Origin: SOIA01 sp050116035
Lineage (GTDB): Bacteria > Acidobacteriota > Aminicenantia > Aminicenantales > Aminicenantaceae
Assembly: GCA_050116035.1 (NCBI GenBank)
Contig: JASFPJ010000259.1
Location: 1-5,173, forward strand
Reading direction: 5' to 3'
Length of the DNA stretch: 5,173 nucleotides
Shown here: in pieces, positions 1-5,173 of the stretch
Numbering within the stretch: the stretch's first letter is position 1
How the letters are laid out: every line of letters begins with the position of its first letter
Notes under the pieces: model-generated
The model's input: the letters and a program-made list of their open reading frames with translations, nothing else
Databases searched by the model: none
What the model was told of the DNA's origin: nothing
Program-made: the position numbers and the translations under genes

Positions 1-100
1 TCATCTCCCAGACTCGATTTAAGCATTAATTTGAGCACAGTTTTAGACATACCTGTCATTTTGCCGGGAAAAGGTATCACGCGAATTGTTGAAAAGAAAA

Positions 101-134
101 TGGTGGGCGATACAGGATTTGAACCTATAACTTC
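101..134 (-). repeat. tRNA 3'-end fragment, copy 1 (probable attachment-site repeat)
   Basis: Read on the minus strand this is the end of a tRNA: a short variable region, T stem ATAGG, T loop TTCAAAT, T stem CCTGT (one wobble pair), acceptor strand ATCGCCC, discriminator A and an encoded CCA. The D arm and anticodon arm are absent, so it cannot be a working tRNA. The acceptor sequence resembles tRNA-Val of many bacteria, but without an anticodon this is inference. It matches 31 of 34 positions of the copy at 2235-2268 in the same orientation, and weaker similarity continues left to about position 80 (15 of 21 positions). The transposase remnant begins only about four bases to its right. tRNA 3' ends are classic integrase attachment sites. 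Confidence 0.75.
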
Positions 135-138
135 TAAA

Positions 139-375
139 GGCTGGACAAAGATAATCCGCAAGGTGTATGGAATCGACCCTCTGTTGCGCCCCTCCAGTGG
201 AGGCAAGATGTCCATCATATCTTTTATAGATGATCACAAGGTTATAGATAAGATCATCGCCCATCTCGAGCTGAGATTCGAGACTGAACGACCGCCTCCG
301 CCTCAAGTCGTCCAACAAGAACTCCAGCTGGCAGCCGAGGAGATGGGGGAATATTTCTGGCATCTGCAGGAGTAG
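139..375 (+). pseudogene. IS91-like transposase, C-terminal remnant
   Basis: The frame reads GWTKIIRKVYGIDPLL, then GGKMSIISFIDDHKVIDKIIAHL, then a proline-rich stretch and a TAG stop. This is the pattern I know from the C-terminus of IS91-type transposases, whose usual form is a W-x-x-L/I-I-x-K-V-Y-x-V-D-P-L segment followed by CPKCGGKM, ISFIED and an HLGL-like end. The two cysteines of CPKC are replaced here (RPSSGG), so the metal-binding knuckle is lost. Only about 78 codons remain of a protein that is normally 300 residues or more. The frame stays open to the left through a TTG at 31, but residues before about 139 come from the tRNA fragment and unrelated DNA, so that longer ORF is not a gene. 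Family assignment is by motif memory; decay is directly visible. Confidence 0.72.
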
Positions 376-495
376 CATTGGCCATTTCGATTGTGACTAT
401 TTCCTTTCAATCCATCAGAGCCGCCGTAGCCAATCCGGTCGATTCGCTGCGCTACGAGTGAAAGATCTCCTGACATTTTTTATTTAATCCTTTTT
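376..495. other. Intergenic stretch, no gene seen
   Basis: This stretch between the transposase remnant and the hydrolase promoter has no supportable ORF. It contains a widely spaced 6-bp inverted pair (CGTAGC at 425-430, GCTACG at 451-456) and an AT-rich tail with T runs after 475. It may include the old right end of the transposon, but no clear terminal hairpin or terminal motif can be identified. Confidence 0.4.
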
Positions 496-524
496 TTGAT
501 CACTACGGAGTATTGTGCAATAAT
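496..524 (+). promoter_or_regulatory. Sigma70-type promoter candidate for the serine hydrolase gene
   Basis: A -35 box TTGATC (496-501, four of six consensus bases) and a -10 box AATAAT (519-524, five of six) are separated by exactly 17 bases. A TG one base upstream of the -10 box gives an extended -10. Transcription would begin near 531, just before the GGAGG at 533-537, leaving a very short leader. The -10 box overlaps a small perfect inverted repeat at 511-522. Its position also argues against the TTG at 513 as translation start. This is a by-eye match only. Confidence 0.4.
511..522. repeat. Small inverted repeat over the -10 region
   Basis: TATTG and CAATA form a perfect 5-bp inverted repeat around a central TG, overlapping the proposed extended -10. 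Such a site could be half of an operator, but at this length it may occur by chance in AT-rich DNA. Confidence 0.2.
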
Positions 525-532
525 CCCATTTT

Positions 533-537
533 GGAGG
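533..537 (+). promoter_or_regulatory. Shine-Dalgarno site that fixes the hydrolase start
   Basis: GGAGG lies five bases before the ATG at 543 and eleven bases before a second in-frame ATG at 549. It lies downstream of the TTG at 513, so it selects 543 as the start. That start also places the basic residues and hydrophobic stretch as expected for a signal peptide. Confidence 0.7.
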
Positions 538-542
538 TTGGG

Positions 543-2051
543 ATGTATATGAGCCGTTGTTCCAAATTTTTTCACTATTCATTGCTCACGATATTTCTGC
601 TGCTATGTCTGAATCAAGCAGTAGGTTCACAAACACTTCAAAAGTACGAGCGTGTAGCTAATTCGTTGGAAACGCTTATAACGAAGGAGATGGAGGCTAA
701 CAACATTCCTTCCGTTGCAATCGCACTTATCGAGGATCAGAAGATTGTATGGGCATCGGCATTCGGGTATTCAGATCCTGATAGGAAGATATCGGTAACC
801 ATAAAAACCGTGTATCGTATAGGATCCGTTTCCAAGCTGTTTACGGATGTAGCCATCATGCAGATGGTCGAATCGGGGAGTCTGGATATCGATGCCCCGA
901 TTAGCGAGTACCTGCCAGATTTTAAGCCGGAAAATCCCTTCAATATAAAGATTACCCTTCGCCATTTGATGTCCCATCATTCCGGACTTGTCAGGGAACC
1001 TCCTGTTGGCAACTATTTTGATCCCACCATGCCCACACTGTATGAGACTGTCAAGAGCCTGAATAGAACAAAGCTGGTATTAGAGCCGGGTTCAGGAATC
1101 AAGTATTCTAACGCAGCCATAGCAGTGACAGGATATTTGCTTGAAAAACTTCATGACAGACCTTTTGCCGATGTTTTGAAAAAATCTGTCTTGGAGCCCC
1201 TGGGCATGAGCTCCAGTTCTTTTGTTCCTGAGGAAAAGTTTGCTCAAAGATTGGCAAAGGGGATCATGTGGACGATTGATGGAAAGGAATTTCCTGCCCC
1301 CACGTTTGAGCTTGGGGAATCACCAGCAGGAAGCATGTATTCGACCGTGGAGGATCTTGGTGTGTTTATATGCATGCTTTTAAACGGGGGAAATGGCAGG
1401 CACGGCAGGATACTGAAGCAAAAAACTCTGGAAGACATGTGGAAACCCCAGTTTATCGACTACAGCAAGTGGTACAATGAGATTGGACTGGGATTCGTTC
1501 TCCAGTCAAACTACCAGGGCAGATTAAGAGTAAGGCACGGTGGCGCAATCTATGGTTTTTCTACAGAATTATCCATTCTGCCGCATGATAAGCTCGGTAT
1601 TGTCGTTGTTTCTTCCAAAGGATCGGTCAATGATGTGAACAAAAACATTGCTGATGCAGCGCTGAAGATGATGATCGCAACCAGAGAAGGCAAGACTTTT
1701 CCCGAAGTAAAGCTTACAAATATGTCGAATAGGAAGCTCATTGAAGCCATTGATACACTCTCAGAGACCACGGGCAAATCAGGTTCCAACAAAGGATTTG
1801 GCGGGCTAACCGGTGGTTACGGTTGGGATCACAATATTTTGTCTGTGTATGAACATGAGGGTAACCTGTATGTCCACATCGAATATTTTTATATTTATAG
1901 GCTTATACAGGAAAGCGAAAATGTTTTTAGGTTTGGGAAATCCGGTCTGTATGCACATGAAGAAGTAGTCTTTACCAGGGATGATACAGGAAGAGCTTCG
2001 CAGGTTTCTATTGGAGGAAAGAATGTTGTCGTTTTCAAACGAAGAGAATAA
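543..2051 (+). CDS. Exported serine beta-lactamase-fold hydrolase (class C / peptidase S12-like)
   Basis: This is a complete 502-aa protein. Residues 1-29 form a likely signal peptide (positively charged start, hydrophobic SLLTIFLLLCL, probable cleavage after AVGS), so it should act in the periplasm or outside the cell. The catalytic domain spans roughly 40-385. It shows the SxxK nucleophile motif SVSK (S95, K98), the YxN motif YSN (188-190) and HGG (332-334) in place of the KTG box, as in class C beta-lactamase and D-aminopeptidase/esterase relatives. Residues about 400-502 form an extra beta-rich domain with aromatic repeats, like the lipocalin-like C-terminal domain of Pab87-type S12 enzymes. 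Such proteins may be peptidases, esterases or other amide hydrolases; true beta-lactam resistance is not implied. The substrate cannot be read from sequence. The gene stands alone with its own promoter and ribosome site, between two tRNA-end repeats, and looks more AT-rich than the genes to its right, consistent with transfer. The alternative TTG start at 513 is less likely. Confidence 0.9.
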   Translation: MYMSRCSKFFHYSLLTIFLLLCLNQAVGSQTLQKYERVANSLETLITKEMEANNIPSVAIALIEDQKIVWASAFGYSDPDRKISVTIKTVYRIGSVSKLFTDVAIMQMVESGSLDIDAPISEYLPDFKPENPFNIKITLRHLMSHHSGLVREPPVGNYFDPTMPTLYETVKSLNRTKLVLEPGSGIKYSNAAIAVTGYLLEKLHDRPFADVLKKSVLEPLGMSSSSFVPEEKFAQRLAKGIMWTIDGKEFPAPTFELGESPAGSMYSTVEDLGVFICMLLNGGNGRHGRILKQKTLEDMWKPQFIDYSKWYNEIGLGFVLQSNYQGRLRVRHGGAIYGFSTELSILPHDKLGIVVVSSKGSVNDVNKNIADAALKMMIATREGKTFPEVKLTNMSNRKLIEAIDTLSETTGKSGSNKGFGGLTGGYGWDHNILSVYEHEGNLYVHIEYFYIYRLIQESENVFRFGKSGLYAHEEVVFTRDDTGRASQVSIGGKNVVVFKRRE

Positions 2052-2066
2052 ATCTTTTCTTCTTCG

Positions 2067-2219
2067 TTAAAAAATCCGATCGATTTTTAGTATCGTGTGC
2101 AGGAGGACATCGGCCCCATTAGCGATATCCTTTGCTAGTGTGAATTCTTTGGGAGAATGGCTAACCCCATCTATGGATGGGACAAAGATCATTCCTGTGG
2201 GCGCAATATTGGCCGCAAG
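2067..2219 (-). pseudogene. C-terminal remnant of an M20-family N-carbamoyl-amino-acid hydrolase
   Basis: The minus strand reads LAANIAPTGMIFVPSIDG, then VSHSPKEFT, then AKDIANGADVLLHTIL, ending at a TAA (2067-2069). This is the conserved tail of the hydantoinase/carbamoylase branch of M20 metallopeptidases (L-carbamoylase, allantoate amidohydrolase, beta-ureidopropionase), typically G-M-I-F-V-P-S-x-x-G-x-S-H-S/N-x-x-E followed by D-I-x-x-G-A. That family is about 400 residues and only 50 codons remain. An in-frame TAA lies directly upstream (2220-2222), and the fragment ends where the second tRNA-end copy begins. The metal-binding half is missing, so it cannot be an active enzyme. It converges on the serine hydrolase gene with 15 bases between stop codons. 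The fragment was not cut by the window edge; it is a real truncation. Confidence 0.8.
2070..2088. terminator. Weak hairpin between convergent 3' ends
   Basis: AAAAATC (2070-2076) pairs with GATTTTT (2082-2088) around a five-base loop. It starts 18 bases after the hydrolase stop, ends in a T run on the plus strand and is nearly symmetrical, so it could serve either direction. The stem is AT-rich and short. It also overlaps the coding end of the carbamoylase remnant, so terminator function is uncertain. Confidence 0.3.
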
Positions 2220-2234
2220 TTATTGATAATAAAG

Positions 2235-2268
2235 TGGCGGGCGATACAGGATTTGAACCTGTGACTTC
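2235..2268 (-). repeat. tRNA 3'-end fragment, copy 2 (probable attachment-site repeat)
   Basis: On the minus strand the T arm is perfect (ACAGG, loop TTCAAAT, CCTGT), followed by ATCGCCC, discriminator G and CCA. It is better preserved than copy 1 at 101-134, with three differences. The sequence to its right, where the anticodon and D arms should lie, does not fold into them, and no matching 5' acceptor strand (GGGCGAT on the minus strand) is present nearby. It is therefore a fragment. Both copies point their CCA ends left, as expected for direct repeats left by site-specific integration at a tRNA gene. A minus-strand ORF crossing this site (2161-2373) is a reading-through artefact, a well-known kind of false protein call. 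Confidence 0.75.
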
Positions 2269-2509
2269 ACCCGTGCGCAGGCAGCAGCGGTTGAAGCGAA
2301 AGCGCAGAAAATAAACGATTTCCGGCTCATCAGATACCAAGGGTAGCTTATGGTCGCCTTTTCCCTGGCTCAACGTGTCTTTGACAGATCTTGAGCTCTA
2401 TTCATTACTTCCTTAAGACAATCAGATGGGATTATCGGCGCAGCTTGAGGCCGCGATCCGGAACGGATAAAAAGCAAATTCCTATAGAGTTGAAAGAAGG
2501 TCCGCTTCT
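2269..2509. other. Gene-poor stretch with a possible C-terminal coding scrap
   Basis: No gene is convincing here. In the frame starting at 2263, codons run directly out of the tRNA fragment as DFTRAQAAAVEAKAQK and INDFRLIRYQG to a TAG at 2344-2346. The alanine/lysine/glutamate-rich composition and the ending look like a real protein C-terminus, but I cannot name a family. A TTGACA occurs at 2381-2386 without a good -10 partner at normal spacing. The open frame 2391-2603 starts at a TTG, has no family signature and overlaps the flavodoxin-like start in another frame, so I leave it out. Confidence 0.35.
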
Positions 2510-2572
2510 ATGGCAAGAACTATTGTTGTTTACGATTCAAGGTACGGCAGCACCGAGCTTGCCGCGAAATAA
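2510..2572 (+). CDS. Short ORF resembling a flavodoxin N-terminus
   Basis: This is a 20-codon ORF with an AGAAGG ribosome site ending nine bases before the ATG. It encodes MARTIVVYDSRYGSTELA and two more residues, then TAA. The hydrophobic first strand (TIVVYDS) followed by RYGSTE is the typical beta1 and phosphate-binding loop of flavodoxins and of HemG-like proteins. It stops where helix 1 should continue. After the TAA, nine sense codons in the same frame lead to the ATG of the complete flavodoxin gene, which begins with its own beta1/loop. It may be the truncated start of a second flavodoxin, a translated leader that couples to the next gene, or a decayed duplication. By itself it is too short to bind FMN. 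Confidence 0.45.
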   Translation: MARTIVVYDSRYGSTELAAK

Positions 2573-2599
2573 ATTCCAGAGGAGAAAAGAGAGTTCGCC

Positions 2600-3082
2600 A
2601 TGAAGATCGAATATTTTCATGCCTCGAAATATGGAAATGGAGCCATGGTCGCAGAGGAGTTCAAGAAGCAGATGGCTGCCAGGGGGGTCACTGTCAACGT
2701 CCATCACATCCAGGATACGGGGCCAAAAGGGATGCCGCCGGCCGACCTGTACCTGTTCAGCTCACCGGGGCGCATGGGCAAGCCCAGAGGGTGCGTGCGG
2801 CGTTTCTTGAAGAAGGCCAGGCTGCCCTCGGGAACGAAGTGTGCTCTCCTGGTCACAGAGGCCGCGCCCCAACCGGATAAGAAAACCGGACGCATGCCCA
2901 CCGAAGAGGAGATGGCCAAGTGGCAGCGCGTCATCCCGATCATGAACGAAATCCTGGAAGAAAAGGGCCTGGTCAAGGTCACGGAGGGCAAGATCCAGGT
3001 GACAGGCATTAAGGGGCCGCTGGAAGAGGGCTGGCAGAAGAAAGTCGAAGCCTTTGTGTCCCAGATCCCCATCCTCCCCTAA
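2600..3082 (+). CDS. Flavodoxin-family protein
   Basis: A 160-aa cytosolic protein with no signal peptide or membrane segment. Strand 1 and the FMN phosphate loop are seen as IEYFHASKYGNGAMVAEEF (residues 3-21), close to the flavodoxin T/S-x-x-G-x-T region but with N13-G14 where a Thr is usual. Strand 2 is VTVNVHHI (30-37). Strand 3 and the loop around the isoalloxazine ring are DLYLFSSPGRMGKPRG (49-64), and the next strand is KCALLVTEAA (80-89). An acidic helix (about 101-122) and a C-terminal helix follow. The length fits single-domain flavodoxins (about 140-180 aa). It probably carries electrons through FMN or acts as a small oxidoreductase; the partner is unknown. The start at 2600 is supported by GAGAG six bases upstream and by strand 1 beginning at residue 3. 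The gene appears more GC-rich than the hydrolase gene on its left. Confidence 0.82.
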   Translation: MKIEYFHASKYGNGAMVAEEFKKQMAARGVTVNVHHIQDTGPKGMPPADLYLFSSPGRMGKPRGCVRRFLKKARLPSGTKCALLVTEAAPQPDKKTGRMPTEEEMAKWQRVIPIMNEILEEKGLVKVTEGKIQVTGIKGPLEEGWQKKVEAFVSQIPILP

Positions 3083-3261
3083 TGACGAGCGTGCTAATCA
3101 GGGACAAGGGCTGGTTCGAATCTGACTACTTCTATCCCACTCGCTTAGGTTTACTGAAGAAGGCCGCAGGCTGTCTCTTCGATTGGATCGCAGCGAGGAC
3201 GACAAAAGAAAGGAAGAGTGAGTCCGAGCTGTCACTCGCGCAACCCGTTTTAATTCGTTAA
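3082..3261 (+). CDS. Hypothetical 59-aa protein overlapping the flavodoxin stop
   Basis: The ATG overlaps the flavodoxin stop as TAATG, an arrangement that permits translational coupling, and the frame stays open for 59 codons to TAA at 3259-3261. The product begins MTSVLIRDKGWFESDYFYP, has a middle segment LGLLKKAAGCLFDWIAA that could form an amphipathic helix, and ends in a charged tail. I recognise no family. There is no separate ribosome site, and the length is within what chance can give, so it may be noncoding. Confidence 0.25.
   Translation: MTSVLIRDKGWFESDYFYPTRLGLLKKAAGCLFDWIAARTTKERKSESELSLAQPVLIR
3216..3237. repeat. Short inverted repeat downstream of the flavodoxin gene
   Basis: GAGTGA (3216-3221) and TCACTC (3232-3237) can pair around a ten-base loop. 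No T run follows directly, so it is a poor rho-independent terminator, and it lies inside the doubtful 59-aa ORF. It is recorded as the only stem of note between the flavodoxin and fucosidase genes. Confidence 0.25.
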
Positions 3262-3385
3262 ATTTCAGCATAATCTGATTTTCTCACTTCGCTCGCATTT
3301 GACACACGAAAAAAATCCCGAGAATTCCTACTGCTTAGTTTCAACCTCTATTGATTCTTCAAGTCCGTTTCAATATTCTTTAGTT
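3262..3385 (+). promoter_or_regulatory. Upstream region of the fucosidase gene
   Basis: This 124-base AT-rich stretch has no gene. It contains a perfect TTGACA at 3299-3304 (within ATTTGACAC), but spacings of 16 to 18 bases give no good -10 box (AGAATT, GAATTC, AATTCC). The TTTG could instead be read as a Bacteroidota-type -33 element, though I see no convincing TAnnTTTG partner. No Shine-Dalgarno sequence precedes the ATG at 3386; the last bases are an AT-rich run. Promoter placement is therefore only tentative. Confidence 0.25.
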
Positions 3386-5173
3386 ATGAGAAAACACAAA
3401 GCCATTCTTTTATTACTGACTGTGTCTTTGATATCATCCTGTATTTTCCAATCCGGGAGGAAATCTAATTCCCTTAAGCTCTGGTACGGACAGCCCACGG
3501 AAATCTGGGGGGAGGCGCTGTCTATAGGGAACGGTCGGCTGGGAGGCATGGTGTTTGGAGGGACCTCTACAGAAAGGATCAGCCTCAACGAGGAAAGCCT
3601 CTGGGCGGGCCGGCCGGAAACCAATGATGTCAATCCAGAGGCCTACAAACACCTGCCCGCTATCAGGGAGGCGCTTTTCAAGAGAGATTATGTCCGGTCA
3701 GATGAGCTGAGCCGAAAGCTCCAGGGAAGGTTCACCCAATCCTATGCGCCGTTGGGAGACCTCTATATCCATTTTGACGGGATCAACGAGGTAGAAAACT
3801 ACAGGCGGGAGCTGGATATATCCGATGCCGTCTCCACGACACAATTCACCAGCGGCGCCACAACCTACACCAGGGAGGTGTTTGCCTCAGCGCCCGATGA
3901 GGTGATCGTGGTTCACATGACAGCCGACGGTGAGAAGCGCCTCAACGGCCGGATTGAGCTGACCAGCCAGCTTTTGAATTCCCTTTCCACCACAGGCACC
4001 GAACTTGTGATGAAGGGCCGGGCGCCCGCACATGCGGATCCCGACTATTTCGACAGCAACCGGTATGCCAAGGAAGAGGGCTGGGAACCGATCCTCTATG
4101 AGAACAAAAAGGGCCAAAAAGGGATGCGGTTCCAAGTCCTCACCAGGTTGAAAAGCCGGGATGGAAAGATCAAGTGTGAAGAAAAAAGCATCCGCTTCAG
4201 CGATGCATCTGAGTTCACGCTTCTCATTTCGGCGGCGACCAGCTTCAATGGTTTTGACAAGGATCCGGACTTAGAGGGAAAGGAAGAAGCGGCTCTGGCA
4301 TCCCGATATCTGGATGCAGCCTTCTCCCAAAGTTTCAAGTCTTTGAAGCGGAATCATATACGCGACTATAAAACTTATTTTGACCGGGTCGAGCTGGATC
4401 TTGCTGGCCTGGACCGGGATGGAATCCCGACCGATGTCAGGCTGAAAGAGTATGCTCAGGGGGCCGGAGACAATGGTCTTGAAGCCCTGTATTTCCAGTT
4501 CGGCCGTTATTTACTGATCTCCTCCTCCCGTCCCGGAGGAGTGGCCGCCAACCTCCAGGGAATCTGGAACGATATGATGCGCCCGCCCTGGAGCTCCAAC
4601 TACACCATGAACATCAATGTGGAAATGAACTACTGGCCGGCCGAGGTGAGCAATCTTTCGGAGCTGCATGAGCCCTTTTTCAGCCTAATCAAGGCAGTGG
4701 CCGCCAACGGGATCTTTACGGCTCAAAAGACCTTCGGCGCCGGCGGCTGGTGCGGCGGACACAATTCGGATATATGGGGCCACTCTGACCTGGTTGGCAA
4801 CCTGGGCGAAGGGCATCCGGTCTGGTCTATCTGGTGCATGGCCGGGCCCTGGGTGTGTCAGCATCTCTGGCAGCACTATCTCTTCACAGGTGACATGGAA
4901 TTCCTCCGGGAGACGGCCTATCCCCTCATGAGAGGGGCAGCGGAGTTCTGCCTGGATTTTCTGGTGGAGGACCCGGCCAGCGGGTATCTGGTCACCGCCC
5001 CTTCCACATCGCCGGAAAACCTCTTTGTCAATGACGAAGGGATGTACTGCTCCACTTCGCTCGCCTCCACCATGGACATGATGCTCATCCACGATCTGTT
5101 TTCCAACATGATAAGAGCCATTGATCTGCTGGATAATGACTGTGAGATGTTGGATAAACTAGAGAAGGCGAGA
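3386..5173 (+). CDS. GH95 alpha-L-fucosidase lipoprotein, N-terminal part (cut by window edge)
   Basis: The frame is open for 596 codons to the window end with no stop or frameshift. Residues 1-18 are a lipoprotein signal with lipobox ISSC, so C19 would be lipidated and the enzyme anchored in a membrane. Residues about 31-75 carry the GH95 N-terminal beta-domain signature (LWYGQPTEIWGEALSIGNGRLGG... in part, then LNEESLWAG). A linker follows, then the (alpha/alpha)6 barrel from about 370. NLQGIWND and MNINVEMNYWPAE (408-420) provide N409 and N411, matching the two asparagines that with an aspartate form the catalytic base of the Bifidobacterium enzyme AfcA. E544 in STSPENLF matches its general-acid glutamate. 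The partner aspartate and C-terminal domain lie beyond the edge; family members are about 750-850 aa. GH95 enzymes remove L-fucose (usually alpha-1,2-linked, some act on L-galactose) from glycans or plant/algal polysaccharides with inversion. Start chosen because the signal peptide begins there. Confidence 0.93.
   Translation, partial: MRKHKAILLLLTVSLISSCIFQSGRKSNSLKLWYGQPTEIWGEALSIGNGRLGGMVFGGTSTERISLNEESLWAGRPETNDVNPEAYKHLPAIREALFKRDYVRSDELSRKLQGRFTQSYAPLGDLYIHFDGINEVENYRRELDISDAVSTTQFTSGATTYTREVFASAPDEVIVVHMTADGEKRLNGRIELTSQLLNSLSTTGTELVMKGRAPAHADPDYFDSNRYAKEEGWEPILYENKKGQKGMRFQVLTRLKSRDGKIKCEEKSIRFSDASEFTLLISAATSFNGFDKDPDLEGKEEAALASRYLDAAFSQSFKSLKRNHIRDYKTYFDRVELDLAGLDRDGIPTDVRLKEYAQGAGDNGLEALYFQFGRYLLISSSRPGGVAANLQGIWNDMMRPPWSSNYTMNINVEMNYWPAEVSNLSELHEPFFSLIKAVAANGIFTAQKTFGAGGWCGGHNSDIWGHSDLVGNLGEGHPVWSIWCMAGPWVCQHLWQHYLFTGDMEFLRETAYPLMRGAAEFCLDFLVEDPASGYLVTAPSTSPENLFVNDEGMYCSTSLASTMDMMLIHDLFSNMIRAIDLLDNDCEMLDKLEKAR

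Noticed and set aside
1..59. Minus-strand start MTGMSKTVLKLMLKS running off the left edge, just past the tRNA CCA end where an integrase might lie
   Set aside because: Only 19 codons are visible, there is no clear ribosome site, and nothing in them identifies an integrase or any other family.
425..456. CGTAGC/GCTACG inverted pair as a transposon end or terminator
   Set aside because: The arms are only six bases with a 20-base gap and no T run or recognisable transposon end.
2161..2373. Minus-strand 70-aa ORF containing TGSNPVSP
   Set aside because: It reads through the tRNA 3' end, a known source of false proteins, and through the carbamoylase remnant in the wrong frame.
2381..2409. Perfect TTGACA as a flavodoxin promoter
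   Set aside because: The hexamer 17 bases later is ATTACT, with only three of six matches, and other spacings are no better.
3110..3126. GGTTCGAATC suggesting a third tRNA T arm
   Set aside because: The flanking stem bases do not pair properly (one mismatch and two wobbles in five) and no acceptor or CCA end follows.
3370..5121. Several minus-strand ORFs of 67-135 codons opposite the fucosidase gene
   Set aside because: They are shadows of the strongly supported GH95 frame and show no family motifs or start signals.

Overview
This is a mid-GC bacterial window with two intact genes, one gene cut by the right edge, two possible small ORFs and several decayed fragments. The organism is probably Gram-negative: the serine hydrolase has an export signal and the fucosidase has a lipoprotein signal. 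GH95 fucosidases are common in polysaccharide-degrading Bacteroidota, Planctomycetota/Verrucomicrobiota and related environmental phyla. Nothing here fixes the phylum. The fucosidase lacks a Shine-Dalgarno sequence while the hydrolase has a clear one, so start signals do not help either.

Left part (1-2270). Two direct copies of a tRNA 3' end (T arm, acceptor strand and CCA, read on the minus strand) lie at 101-134 and 2235-2268. They match at 31 of 34 positions, and the similarity continues weakly about 21 bases past CCA. They bracket three things: the decayed C-terminus of an IS91-like transposase (139-375), a complete exported serine beta-lactamase-fold hydrolase with its own likely promoter (543-2051), and the last 50 codons of a convergent M20-type N-carbamoyl-amino-acid hydrolase gene (2067-2219). 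The layout resembles the scar of an integrative element, or stacked insertions, at a tRNA gene. No integrase and no complete tRNA remain.

Middle part (2270-3385). After about 240 bases without a clear gene comes a 20-codon ORF that looks like the start of a flavodoxin. It is followed, in the same frame after a TAA stop and nine codons, by an intact 160-aa flavodoxin-family gene (2600-3082). A 59-aa ORF of unknown reality overlaps the flavodoxin stop at TAATG. The remaining ~120 bases hold only weak promoter-like signals.

Right part (3386-5173). A continuous frame of 596 codons runs off the window edge and encodes the N-terminal three quarters or so of a GH95 alpha-L-fucosidase lipoprotein. 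The hydrolase, flavodoxin and fucosidase show no common pathway. They look like independently acquired or independently transcribed genes in a rearranged region, and I see no convincing multi-gene novel system.
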